Assembly: GCA_002082585.1 (NCBI GenBank)
Contig: CP020563.1
Span: 6,752,001-6,816,000 of the forward strand
Length of the DNA stretch: 64,000 nucleotides
Source: Kitasatospora albolonga
GTDB taxonomy: Bacteria; Actinomycetota; Actinomycetes; Streptomycetales; Streptomycetaceae
Direction: 5' to 3'
Below, one piece after another: positions 27,117-35,021 of this stretch. Made by a program: the position numbers and the translations under genes. Positions within the stretch are counted from its first letter, which is position 1, and each line of letters begins with the position of its first letter. Under the pieces are notes generated by a model, which saw only the letters and a program-made list of their open reading frames with translations, did no database searches and was not told the DNA's origin.

Positions 27117-27237
27117 GGTCCCAGTCTGCCAGGCGGCCCGCCGCCACCTCCTGGGCTTTCCCCGTCACCTCTCCGGTCTCCGGCTTTCTCTGCCACCTCC
27201 TTGGCCTGACGGACCGGTCCGGGTGAGGATGCTCCGC

Positions 27238-27912
27238 ATGAAGAGCGATCTGTTTTCCAGCGAGCACCTGGCCCAGCCGGCCACCGCCCCCGGCATGACC
27301 CTCCAGAACCCCAAGTCGATCAAGTACGCCGTGAACGGGGAGATGCACGCCCGCCAGGGCTCGATGATCGCCTTCCGCGGCAACCTCCAGTTCGAGCGCA
27401 AGGGCCAGGGGATCGGCGGTCTGCTCAAGCGCGCGGTCACCGGCGAGGGCCTCGCGCTCATGGCCGTACGCGGCCAGGGCGAGGCGTGGTTCGCGCACGA
27501 GGCCGCCAACTGTTTCATCGTGGAGATGGACCAGGGCGACCAGTTCACCATCAACGGCCGCAACGTCCTCTGTTTCGACGCCACTCTCTCGTACGAGATC
27601 AAGACGGTGAAGGGCGCCGGGATGGTCGGCGGCGGCCTCTTCAACAGCGTCTTCTCCGGCCACGGCAAGATCGGCCTCATATGTGAGGGCACCCCGATCG
27701 TGATCCCTGTGACGGCCGCCCAGCCGGTGTACGTGGACACCGACGCGGTCGTCGGCTGGAGCCAGCAGCTCACGACCACCCTGCACCGCTCCCAGAGCGT
27801 CGGCTCGATGGTGCGCGGCGGCTCGGGCGAGGCCGTGCAGCTGATGCTCCAGGGCGAGGGGTTCGTCATCGTGCGGCCCAGCGAGGCGAGGCCCGACCGG
27901 ACGTCCAACTGA
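27238..27912 (+). CDS. AIM24 family protein
   Basis: 224 residues from ATG 27238, chosen for GGTGAGGA eight bases upstream over another ATG at 27229. It is a beta-rich protein with the AIM24 pattern: MHARQGSMIAFRGNLQFERKG, then VEMDQGDQFTINGRNVLCFDATL, GGGLFNSVFSGHGKIGL and GTPIVIPVTAAQPVYVDTDAVVGWS. No signal or membrane helix. Family function in bacteria is unknown; the fold is a TRAP-like jelly roll. It is divergent from the Pth2-like gene. Confidence 0.87.
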   Translation: MKSDLFSSEHLAQPATAPGMTLQNPKSIKYAVNGEMHARQGSMIAFRGNLQFERKGQGIGGLLKRAVTGEGLALMAVRGQGEAWFAHEAANCFIVEMDQGDQFTINGRNVLCFDATLSYEIKTVKGAGMVGGGLFNSVFSGHGKIGLICEGTPIVIPVTAAQPVYVDTDAVVGWSQQLTTTLHRSQSVGSMVRGGSGEAVQLMLQGEGFVIVRPSEARPDRTSN

Positions 27913-27952
27913 CCGCCGGATACCGACAGCCGGGTTGCGTACGCTCGTGGGC

Positions 27953-28135
27953 ATGGACGACGCCTCGTACTGCGCAACGCCCGCACCCACGGCCGCGGAG
28001 GCCGCCGCGGGCCCGCCGTTCGCGGAGTGCGTGCTCTGCCGCGAGCCGACCGAGCACCCCGAGTCGACCAGGGGCGCCACGCTCTGCCCGGTCTGCGCCT
28101 GGCAGGAGGCGGGGCGCTCGGCCTGTTCCGGCTGA
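27953..28135 (+). CDS. Small zinc-ribbon protein
   Basis: 60 residues from ATG 27953, 40 bases after the AIM24 stop. Two CxxC knuckles (CVLCREPTEHPESTRG then CPVCAW), spaced 19 residues apart, predict a zinc ribbon. The rest is Ala-rich. Likely co-transcribed with the AIM24 gene. No family name can be given. Confidence 0.65.
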   Translation: MDDASYCATPAPTAAEAAAGPPFAECVLCREPTEHPESTRGATLCPVCAWQEAGRSACSG

Positions 28136-28170
28136 GGCGCGCGGGAGCAGCAGGCGGCGCGGAGGCGGGG

Positions 28171-28593
28171 TCAGTCCTTCCGTGTCCAGGCGAGGACGGT
28201 CCACGACTCGCGGAGCCGCCAGCCCGCCGGAGTCCGTACCGCCGTACCGGACAGCCGCAGGCCGCTGGTGAGATGAGGTGCTTGGCCGTCGCGGAAGAAG
28301 TACACGAGCGAGTTGGCCGAGACGGCCGCCCGGTCGCCCTCGACCTCCGCCAGCAGGTCGGTGGTCAGGTGCTGGGTGCGCTCGCCCTCGACCTCGGACT
28401 GCCGTACGAACGCGATGAGCCGGTCCAGGCCGTGGATCTCGCCCCCACGCGGGGAGTGGGCCGTCACGTCCTCGGTGAAAACGGTGTGGGCGTCCTCCCA
28501 CCGCCTCTCGTCGAGCAGGCGGGAGAAGCGGGTGAACAGGTCGGCTATCCCGACGCGGTCGGCGATCAGGGCATCGGTCGGCAAGGCGGTCAT
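28171..28593 (-). CDS. SnoaL-like / NTF2-fold protein
   Basis: 140 residues; ATG 28593 has a perfect AAGGAG seven bases upstream. The SnoaL_4 type pattern is visible: LIADRVGIADLFTRFSRLLDERRWEDAHTVFTEDVTAHSP, then LDRLIAFVRQSEVEG and TQHLTTDLLAEVEGDRAAVSAN. Such cone-fold proteins are cyclases, isomerases or orphan enzymes. It is divergent from a MarR gene across an 88-base region with three identical-architecture operators, so it is probably the main target of that repressor. Confidence 0.83.
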   Translation of the reverse strand: MTALPTDALIADRVGIADLFTRFSRLLDERRWEDAHTVFTEDVTAHSPRGGEIHGLDRLIAFVRQSEVEGERTQHLTTDLLAEVEGDRAAVSANSLVYFFRDGQAPHLTSGLRLSGTAVRTPAGWRLRESWTVLAWTRKD

Positions 28594-28606
28594 GGCATCT
28601 CCTTTT

Positions 28607-28664
28607 GTTGGTAGGTCCAACGTTGGTGACGCCAACCTTACCGATGTTCGTTGGCTGTGCCAAC
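28607..28664. promoter_or_regulatory. Three GTTGG-N5-CCAAC operators for the MarR regulator
   Basis: Exact 15-bp dyads at 28607-28621 (spacer TAGGT), 28622-28636 (spacer TGACG) and 28650-28664 (spacer CTGTG) lie between the divergent SnoaL and MarR starts. The first two abut; the third is 28 bp from the second, centre to centre. The outermost sites are 14-18 bases from the two start codons, a position suited to autorepression plus repression of the SnoaL gene. Confidence 0.82.
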
Positions 28665-28681
28665 GTTGTATCGTGGCTGCC

Positions 28682-29122
28682 GTGGAAGAGACCCCCGCAC
28701 ACCTGGCCGCCCGGCCGAGCTGGCTGCTCACCCAGGTGGCCGTGCACGCCCACCGCCTGGCTGCCGAAGGCTTCGGCGGGGTGGGCGCGCGCGGGTACCA
28801 CTACCGGGTCCTGGCCGCGCTCGACGAGTTCGGGGTGGCCAGCCAGGCCGAGCTGGGGCGGCGGGTCAGCATGGACCGGAGCGATGTCGTCGCGACGGTC
28901 AACGAACTGGCCGGAGGCGGGTACGTCGAACGGACACCGGACCCGGACGACCGCAGGCGCAACCGGGTCTCCCTCACCGCCGAGGGCCGTCGGCGGCTGC
29001 GGCGGATGGACCGTGTACTCGACGGGGTCCAGGGCGAACTGCTGGAACCGCTCTCGGCCGAGGAGCGGCGGACCCTGACCGATCTGCTCACCCGCCTGCT
29101 CACGCACCATCAGCGGACCTGA
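28682..29122 (+). CDS. MarR family transcriptional regulator
   Basis: 146 residues from GTG 28682; a GTG three codons earlier (28673) is also possible and neither has a strong ribosome site. Winged-helix core: YRVLAALDEFGVASQAELGRRVSMDRSDVVATVNELAGGGYVERTPDPDDRRRNRVSLT, including the wing motif DPDDRR. The C-terminal helix forms the dimer interface. It probably binds the three GTTGG-N5-CCAAC dyads in the divergent region and regulates itself and the SnoaL-like gene. The ligand is unknown. Confidence 0.88.
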   Translation: MEETPAHLAARPSWLLTQVAVHAHRLAAEGFGGVGARGYHYRVLAALDEFGVASQAELGRRVSMDRSDVVATVNELAGGGYVERTPDPDDRRRNRVSLTAEGRRRLRRMDRVLDGVQGELLEPLSAEERRTLTDLLTRLLTHHQRT

Positions 29123-29170
29123 GGGCGGGGTGCGCGGTATCCGGTCGGCCCGCCGCCCGGCCCGAGGGGA

Positions 29171-30088
29171 TCAGCCCTCCATCAGCTCCGACACCTTCAC
29201 GAACCGGTACCCCCGCTTCCGTAGCTCCGGAACGATTCTGCCGACCGCCTCCCCGGTGACCGGCGCCGCGCTGCGCGTGCAGTGCATGACCACCAGCGAC
29301 CCGGGCCGCACCCCGTCCAGCACCTGTTCCGCCACCGCGCCCGCATCCTTCGCGAACGCGTCGCCGCTCACCACGTCCCACTGCACCGCCGTCACGTTCG
29401 CCGGGGTCAGCGCGTGCAGGGCCGTGTCGTCGTAACAGCCCCCGGGGAAGCGGAAGTACGGCACCACGTTCCGTACGCCCGCCCGCCGGAACGCCGAGAA
29501 GGCCCGCTCCACATCGCGGGCCATGGCGTCCTTCCCGACCACCGGAAGGCCGTAGCAGTCGGCGGTGAAGGCGTAGTGGCTGTACGAGTGGTTGGCGACC
29601 TCGAACAGGTCGTCCGCGCCGATGTCCTTCGCCTGCGCCGGGTACTCCTCCGCCCACCGCCCCGTCATGAAGACCGTGGAGGGAACCTTCAGCCGCCGCA
29701 GCAGCGCGATCAGCTCCGGATTGTCGAAGCGCTCGCCCGCCTGCGCCCGGGGGCCCTGATCGGCCGTCATGTCCGCGTCGAAGGTGAGCGCCACGACCTT
29801 CTCCGCCGCACCTTTCTCCGCCCCGGCCTTCCCCGCCGTGCCGTCCGCCGTGCCGTCCGCCGCGCCCCCGCCCCCCGTCGCCCGCCGCTCGAAGACCGGC
29901 GTGCGTCCCGCCGGGCCCGGAGCCATCGTGGGCGGCTTCTTCGGAGCGGCGGCGGGGGAGGTGGGGGCGGGAGCCGGAGGGGTGGGCGCGGGGGCGGGGG
30001 CCCCGCATCCGGCCAGGGCTCCGCCGAGCAGCGCCCCCGCAACCGTCAGGACGACCGTCTTCTTCCGTTTCCGTGCATAAGTGATCAC
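29171..30088 (-). CDS. Polysaccharide deacetylase lipoprotein
   Basis: 305 residues from GTG 30088. Basic N-terminus (ARKRKKT), hydrophobic helix and lipobox ALAGC mark a lipoprotein. A Pro/Ala-rich linker of about 40 residues and a Gly/Ala/Thr stretch follow. The NodB domain begins at VVALTFDADMT (catalytic/metal Asp) with the metal motif NHSYSHY (HxxxH type) and YFRFPGGCYDD, and ends VVMHCTRSA. It would de-N-acetylate peptidoglycan or another extracellular amino-sugar polymer. Transcribed alone. Confidence 0.88.
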   Translation of the reverse strand: MITYARKRKKTVVLTVAGALLGGALAGCGAPAPAPTPPAPAPTSPAAAPKKPPTMAPGPAGRTPVFERRATGGGGAADGTADGTAGKAGAEKGAAEKVVALTFDADMTADQGPRAQAGERFDNPELIALLRRLKVPSTVFMTGRWAEEYPAQAKDIGADDLFEVANHSYSHYAFTADCYGLPVVGKDAMARDVERAFSAFRRAGVRNVVPYFRFPGGCYDDTALHALTPANVTAVQWDVVSGDAFAKDAGAVAEQVLDGVRPGSLVVMHCTRSAAPVTGEAVGRIVPELRKRGYRFVKVSELMEG

Positions 30089-30145
30089 TCACGGAAAATA
30101 TCCGACATTACGGTCATCATCTTTGCGCGGCGCTCCGGGTGCTCC

Positions 30146-30177
30146 GGGGCACTCCAGGCCGCTCCGGAGCGTGCCCC
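30146..30177 (-). terminator. Probable terminator of the PhoX gene
   Basis: GGGGCAC and GTGCCCC pair across an 18-base loop that itself contains the palindrome GCTCCGGAGC. It lies about 40 bases beyond the PhoX stop on the minus strand. Confidence 0.5.
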
Positions 30178-30215
30178 TCAGCGCCAGGGCCCTCAGCACC
30201 CCGGAGCGGAACCCC

Positions 30216-31643
30216 TCAGCACCAAGGTCCCGTCACCGCGAACGTCGTCCCCGGCGTGTAGCAGTTCACGTACATCGTCGAGCCGTCCGGCGAGAACGTG
30301 ACCCCCGCGAACTCGCCCCACTCCGGCTCCTCCGGCGTCCCGATGTTCTGCCGCCCGCGCGCCATCGCGTACACCTCGCCCCGCCGCGTCACCCCCAGCA
30401 CGTGCTGCGCGCCGCCGCCGTCCTCGCAGACCATCAGCCCCCCGTCGGCGGCCAGGCAGATGTTGTCCGGGGACTCGCCGGGGAGCTGGATGTCGGTGTC
30501 CGGGCCGAAGATCACCACCAGGGTGAGCCGGCGCTTCTGCGGTTCGTACCGCCACACCTGGCCGTAGTGGTCGGCCGCCGAACCCTCGTCGCTGCGCGCG
30601 AAGCTGGAGACGAAGTAGACCGACGAGCCGCCCCAGTAGCAGCCCTCCAGCTTCTGCGCGTGCGTGATCCCCTTCGGGCCGAAGTCCTGGAGGCGGATCG
30701 GGGTTCCGGCCGCCAGCGGGTCCGGTACGGGCACCCACTCGACCCGGTCGAAGCGCGCGCCGGTCTCCTGGACCGAGGAGAGGTCGGGCAGGTCCGGTAC
30801 GCGCATCGCCTCCAGCGCCCCGCCCGCCCGCAGCGAGCCGGTGCCGCCGAGCGGCCTGGCCGGGAGGAAGCGGTAGAAGAGGCCGAACGGCCGGTCGAAT
30901 GCGTCCTCCGTCTCGTACACGATCCCGCTCCCCGGGTCGACCGCGACCGCCTCGTGCTGGAAGCGGCCCATCGCGGTCAGCGGGACGGCCCCGGTGCGGC
31001 GCGGATCGGCGCCGTCCACCTCGAAGACGAAGCCGTGGTCCTTGGCGTACCCGTTGGTCCCGGCCCGGTCCTCGGTCTCCTCGCAGGTCAGCCAGGTACG
31101 CCAGGGGGTGGGCCCGCCCGCGCAGTTCACCGCCGTACCGGCGATGGCGACCCGTTCGCCGAGGACCTTGTTCCGGCCGTCCAGCTCCAGGGACGTACAG
31201 CCGCCCTTGGCCGCCGGGTCGTAGGTCAGCCCTTCGACGGTGGGGACGCCGATCTTCGCCGTCACCCGGTTCTCGTGGTTGCGGACGAGGTGGACGCGCC
31301 CGTGGCGGCCCGCGAAGGCGGCCATGCCGTCGTGGTTGCTCGGCACCTCGCCCTCGCCGGAGCGCAGCGGATCGCCCTCCCGGGAGAGCACCCGATAGCG
31401 GAAACCTTTCGGCAGGTCGAGCAGTCCGTCCGGGTCGGGGACGAGGGGACCGTAGCCGCCGTGGCCGCGGGCGGCGGCCGTACCCGCGAAGAGTTCGGAG
31501 AACGCCCCGGTGAAGGCGATCGCGGCCGCCGCGCCGCTGCCTGCCAGGACCTGCCGTCGGGTCGCGGTGGGCCGGGACCCGGGTGCCGGTTCGCTCGCGG
31601 TGGGCCGGGGTGCGTTCGCTGTGTTCCGGGTTTCGGAGGACAT
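30216..31643 (-). CDS. PhoX-family (DUF839) Tat-exported phosphatase
   Basis: 475 residues from ATG 31643 (GGGAG upstream). The N-terminus carries a Tat signal: ATRRQVLAGSGAAAAIAF then an Ala-rich cleavage region (AAARG). The body is the DUF839/PhoX six-bladed propeller: LPKGFRYRVLSREG, SNHDGMAAF, LTCEETEDRAGTNGYAKDHG with the metal-binding CEET-like acidic cluster, and SPDNICLAADGGLMVCEDGGG. PhoX enzymes are calcium/iron-dependent alkaline phosphatases. I see no clear PHO box upstream. It ends in a short Cys-containing tail (TGPWC). Confidence 0.85.
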   Translation of the reverse strand: MSSETRNTANAPRPTASEPAPGSRPTATRRQVLAGSGAAAAIAFTGAFSELFAGTAAARGHGGYGPLVPDPDGLLDLPKGFRYRVLSREGDPLRSGEGEVPSNHDGMAAFAGRHGRVHLVRNHENRVTAKIGVPTVEGLTYDPAAKGGCTSLELDGRNKVLGERVAIAGTAVNCAGGPTPWRTWLTCEETEDRAGTNGYAKDHGFVFEVDGADPRRTGAVPLTAMGRFQHEAVAVDPGSGIVYETEDAFDRPFGLFYRFLPARPLGGTGSLRAGGALEAMRVPDLPDLSSVQETGARFDRVEWVPVPDPLAAGTPIRLQDFGPKGITHAQKLEGCYWGGSSVYFVSSFARSDEGSAADHYGQVWRYEPQKRRLTLVVIFGPDTDIQLPGESPDNICLAADGGLMVCEDGGGAQHVLGVTRRGEVYAMARGRQNIGTPEEPEWGEFAGVTFSPDGSTMYVNCYTPGTTFAVTGPWC

Positions 31644-31701
31644 GAGGCGACTCCCTGTTGGCGGACAGGTGGGCGTGACCCGCATGTGTGTAGCACGCAC
31701 G

Positions 31702-31736
31702 GAGGCGCGGGGGAACCATGCGCGCCCCCGCGCCTC
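31702..31736. terminator. 12-bp hairpin between osmC and PhoX genes
   Basis: GAGGCGCGGGGG pairs perfectly with CCCCCGCGCCTC over an 11-base loop. It is upstream of the PhoX start and downstream of the osmC stop, so it most likely ends osmC read-through. Confidence 0.6.
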
Positions 31737-31777
31737 GTGTTGCTGCTGGGACGGCCCATCGGGCGGAGCCGTCGAGC

Positions 31778-31801
31778 GCACGGCCGCCGGAACGGCCGTG
31801 C
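31778..31801 (-). terminator. Terminator of osmC
   Basis: An 8-bp perfect stem (GCACGGCC and complement) with an 8-base loop begins 7 bases past the osmC stop codon. Confidence 0.65.
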
Positions 31802-31808
31802 CGCCGGG

Positions 31809-32234
31809 TCAGGCCAGCGAGGCCGACAGCGTGATCGTCGTACCCGTCAGCGCCTGGCTGACCGGGCAGTTCGCCTTGGCGTCCTCGGCCGCCTTCACGA
31901 AGCCCGCCTCATCAAGGCCGGGGACCTCGCCCTGGACGGTGATGTGGATGCCGGTGATGCCGGTGCCGGGCTGGAAGGTGACGTCGGCCTTCGTCTCCAG
32001 CCTGGTGGGCGGGGTGCCCGCCCCGGTCAGACCGTGCGAGAGCGCCATCGAGAAGCAGCTGGAGTGCGCGGCGGCGATGAGCTCCTCGGGGCTGGTCTTG
32101 CCGTTCGCCGCCTCCGAGCGGGCCGGCCAGGAGACGGGGTACTCACCGATGCCGGAGGAGTCGAAGGTGACGGCCCCCTTGCCCTCGATCAGGTTGCCTT
32201 CCCAGACCGTGTGCGCCTGACGCGTGGTAGCCAT
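31809..32234 (-). CDS. osmC: OsmC-family peroxiredoxin
   Basis: 141 residues from ATG 32234 (AGGGATCT upstream). The two redox cysteines are in AAAHSSCFSMALSH and ANCPVSQALTG, and the N-terminus has the conserved WEGNLIEGKGAV. The sequence follows the OsmC branch rather than Ohr. Such enzymes reduce organic hydroperoxides with lipoyl or thiol donors in the cytoplasm. It is a monocistronic gene with its own terminator. Confidence 0.9.
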   Translation of the reverse strand: MATTRQAHTVWEGNLIEGKGAVTFDSSGIGEYPVSWPARSEAANGKTSPEELIAAAHSSCFSMALSHGLTGAGTPPTRLETKADVTFQPGTGITGIHITVQGEVPGLDEAGFVKAAEDAKANCPVSQALTGTTITLSASLA

Positions 32235-32354
32235 GCTGGAGATCCCTTCAAACGGTGTACGCGGTGGTACGGGAGTTGTCCGCGGTCGTACGCGAACGGG
32301 GTGAACGGTGTTACGGGTGCGCCGCGGACGGGCACCCGGTGTCACCCCCCGAAC

Positions 32355-33452
32355 CTACTGCGCCACCAGACCCTTCGCGTCACGCGCCAGTGCCGTCAGC
32401 CGCGAGATCGCCCGGAAGTATTTCTTCCGGTACCCGCCGTTCAGCATCTCGTCGCTGAACAGCTTGTCGAACGGCAGCCCGGAGGCCAGTACCGGCACCT
32501 CGCGGTCGTACAGCCGGTCGGCCAGCACCACCAGGCGCAGCGCGGTCGACTGGTCGGGCACCGCGCTCACCCCGGTCAGGCAGACGGCTCCGAGCTCGTC
32601 GGTCAGCGCCCCGTACCGGCTCGGGTGCACCCGGGCCAGGTGTCCGAGCAGCCCTGGGAAGTCGTCCAGCGAGGCCCCCGGCGTGGCGTACGCGGCCCGG
32701 GTGACCTGCTCGTCGCTGTACGGCGGCGGGGCCTCGGGCAGCCCCCGGTGCCGGTAGTCCTCACCGTCGATGCGCAGCGGGCGGAAGTGCGCGGACAGCC
32801 CCTGAATCTCCCGCAGGAAGTCGGCGGCGGCGAACCGCCCCTCACCGAGCTTGCCCGGCAGCGTGTTCGAGGTCGCTGCCAGCGCCACCCCCTGCTCCAC
32901 CAGCCTGCTGAGCAGCGAGGAGACCAGCACGGTGTCGCCCGGGTCGTCGAGCTCGAACTCGTCGATGCACAGCAGCCGGTGCCCGCTCAGGGTCTGCACG
33001 GTCTGCTGGAAGCCCAGCGCGCCGACCAGGTTCGTCAGCTCCACGAACGTACCGAACGCCTTCAGTGACGGCTCGGCGGGCGTGGCGTGCCAGAGGGAGG
33101 CGAGGAGGTGGGTCTTGCCGACGCCGTAGCCGCCGTCCAGATACACCCCGCGCGGCCCGGTCGGCTTCCTGTCCGGCTTCCTGCCCCCGAACCACTTCCG
33201 GCGCCCGGCACCCGTCGCGTGCGACCCGCCGAGCCCGGCGGCGAAGCCGGACAGCACGGTCACGGCCTCGCTCTGGCTGTGCTGGTTCGGGTCGGGTACG
33301 TAGGTGTGGAAGCGCACCGAATCAAAGCGCGGCGGCGGCACCATCTCCGAGACCAGACGGTCGGCGGGAACGTGCGGCTCGCGGGCGCACAGGGACAGCG
33401 GGGCCGTTTCGGCAAGGGGGCTCTGCCCCGGAAACGCGGTGGAGGACGACAC
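32355..33452 (-). CDS. zapE: AFG1/ZapE-family ATPase
   Basis: 365 residues. GTG 33452 is chosen because GGTGGAGAG is well placed and the N-terminus (SSSTAFPGQSPLAETAPLSL) then matches the usual actinobacterial form. Walker A is GGYGVGKTH, Walker B is LLCIDEFELDDPGD, sensor-1 region ATSNTLP, and the C-terminal block SGLPFDKLFSDEMLNGGYRKKY is conserved. In proteobacteria ZapE acts at the constricting Z ring; in actinobacteria the role is not established. It is divergent from a RibD-like gene 37 bases away. Confidence 0.88.
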   Translation of the reverse strand: MSSSTAFPGQSPLAETAPLSLCAREPHVPADRLVSEMVPPPRFDSVRFHTYVPDPNQHSQSEAVTVLSGFAAGLGGSHATGAGRRKWFGGRKPDRKPTGPRGVYLDGGYGVGKTHLLASLWHATPAEPSLKAFGTFVELTNLVGALGFQQTVQTLSGHRLLCIDEFELDDPGDTVLVSSLLSRLVEQGVALAATSNTLPGKLGEGRFAAADFLREIQGLSAHFRPLRIDGEDYRHRGLPEAPPPYSDEQVTRAAYATPGASLDDFPGLLGHLARVHPSRYGALTDELGAVCLTGVSAVPDQSTALRLVVLADRLYDREVPVLASGLPFDKLFSDEMLNGGYRKKYFRAISRLTALARDAKGLVAQ

Positions 33453-33489
33453 AACTCTCCACCCTAAGGCCCGTGCCAGACTGCAACCC

Positions 33490-34287
33490 ATGCGAAGCCT
33501 GTTCCCTGTGACGGACCTGACAACAACGGCCGCCTCCCCCGACCGCGAGTGGAGTCTCGACGAGCTGGCCGAGGCGTACGCGTACCCCTCCGGCCTCCCC
33601 GGCGAAGGGCCCGGAAGCGCCTGGCTGCGCGCCAACATGGTCTCCACGCTCGATGGCGCCGCCCAGCACGACGGCCGCTCGCAGCCCATCTCCTGCGCCG
33701 CCGACATGCGGATCTTCGGCACCCTGCGGGCCCTGGCCGACGTGGTGATCGCCGGGGCCGAGACCGTACGGCTGGAGGGGTACCGTCCGGCCCGCGCCCG
33801 GGAGGCGTTCGCGGCGCGGCGGGCGGCGGCCGGGCAGGGGCCCGCGCCCGCCGTCGCGGTGGTGAGCGGCTCGCTGGACCTGGACTTCTCGCTGCCGCTG
33901 TTCACCGGGCCCCTGGTCCCGACCCTCGTGGTGACCGGTGCCGGGGCGCCCGCCGACCGGATCGCGGCGGCCCGGAAGGCGGGCGCGGAGGTGGTGATCG
34001 CGGGCGACGGCACCCGGGTGGACCCGGCCCGGGCGGTGCGGGAGCTGGCGGACCGGGGGCTGCGTCGGCAGCTGACGGAGGGCGGGCCCCGGCTGCTCGG
34101 CCAGTTCGTGGCGGCGGGGGCGCTGGACGAACTCTGTCTGACGCTCTCGCCGATGCTCACGGCCGGGGACGCGCAGCGCATCGCGGGAGGGCCCGGGGTG
34201 ACCTTGCCGGAACGTTTCGCCTTGGCATCGCTGCTGGAGGAGGACGGGTTCCTCTTCAGCCGGTACCGCCGGAGAGATGCGCGGTGA
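33490..34287 (+). CDS. Pyrimidine reductase, RibD C-terminal (DHFR-like) family
   Basis: 265 residues from ATG 33490. RibD_C fold features: WLRANMVSTLDGAAQHDGRS at the NADPH/substrate site, ADVVIAGAETVRLEGYRP, a GDG-containing nucleotide loop (VVIAGDGTRVDP), LTEGGPRLLGQFVAAGALDELCLTLSPML. This domain reduces the ribosylamino-pyrimidine in riboflavin synthesis, but stand-alone homologues outside rib operons may have other substrates. No other flavin gene is nearby. Confidence 0.83.
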   Translation: MRSLFPVTDLTTTAASPDREWSLDELAEAYAYPSGLPGEGPGSAWLRANMVSTLDGAAQHDGRSQPISCAADMRIFGTLRALADVVIAGAETVRLEGYRPARAREAFAARRAAAGQGPAPAVAVVSGSLDLDFSLPLFTGPLVPTLVVTGAGAPADRIAAARKAGAEVVIAGDGTRVDPARAVRELADRGLRRQLTEGGPRLLGQFVAAGALDELCLTLSPMLTAGDAQRIAGGPGVTLPERFALASLLEEDGFLFSRYRRRDAR

Positions 34288-34378
34288 CCGCCGGAGGGAC
34301 CCGCGGTAACCAGTGGGGGGACACTTAGCGGAATTACCCGTTCCGGTTAGCTCCGGCTGGGCACACTTACCTCTGCAG

Positions 34379-34446
34379 TCCCCGTGGAAGCACGGGGAAG
34401 GATGGTTTCAGCAACCGACCGCCGACGGCCGAGCAGGCTGTCGGCG
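34379..34446 (+). ncRNA. Possible structured 5' leader with two hairpins
   Basis: An 8-bp perfect stem (TCCCCGTG/CACGGGGA, loop GAAG, 34379-34398) is followed by a second stem (CGCCGAC 34420-34426 with GTCGGCG 34440-34446). They lie just upstream of the GTG at 34474. They look like a leader RNA rather than a terminator because no T tract follows and the gene starts 28 bases later. I do not recognise a riboswitch class. Confidence 0.35.
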
Positions 34447-34473
34447 AGACGCAGAAGCGGAAGGGCGCCTGTC

Positions 34474-34944
34474 GTGTTCACAAGCGTTTTGATGATCGAG
34501 AAGCCGCTCACGCCGGAGGACGTGGACTTCGTCACCACCCTCCACGGCGAGGAGCGGATCTCGTTCGTCGTTCTGTTGCAGCCGCGCGGCGACCAGGCCG
34601 ATGTCCTGCTGCGCGCGATTGACGACGTGGCGATGGGGGAGCTCAGGGAGGCGGTCCGCGAGGGTGAGGAACCGGAGGGCAAGGAGGCCCGCGAACCGGC
34701 CGAGATCGGTCTTGAGTACTCCCTACGCGCTCTGCGCGAGGCGGGCGCCGAAGCGGTCGGACAGGTGATCGAGGATCACCCCCTGGACAAACTGACGACC
34801 GTTGTCGAGGAGGCAGGCGCCGACGAGGTCATCGTCCTGACCGCCCCGCACTACGTGGAGGAGTTCTTCCACCGCGACTGGGCCTCCCGGGCCCGGCACA
34901 AGGTCGGCGTCCCGGTGCTCAAGCTCTTCGCGCACAGCGAATAG
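34474..34944 (+). CDS. Conserved hypothetical protein upstream of murC
   Basis: 156 residues from GTG 34474 with GGAAGGG upstream. The protein is acidic and alternates strands and helices: MIEKPLTPEDVDFVTTLHGEERISFVVLLQP, a charged acidic linker (REGEEPEGKEAREPAEIG), then EADEVIVL-type strand VIVLTAPHYVEEFFHRDW. The ending VPVLKLFAHSE recalls the nucleotide-binding fold of universal-stress-like or indole-glycerol-phosphate-synthase-like annotations, but no catalytic residues can be assigned. It is 77 bases ahead of murC and may be transcribed with it. Confidence 0.7.
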   Translation: MFTSVLMIEKPLTPEDVDFVTTLHGEERISFVVLLQPRGDQADVLLRAIDDVAMGELREAVREGEEPEGKEAREPAEIGLEYSLRALREAGAEAVGQVIEDHPLDKLTTVVEEAGADEVIVLTAPHYVEEFFHRDWASRARHKVGVPVLKLFAHSE

Positions 34945-35021
34945 GCTGAAGGCCGCGCGGCCGTCCGGAGGGCAACCCGGAACCGCGTAGGACTCTCACC
35001 GGAACAATGGAGGACCCAACG

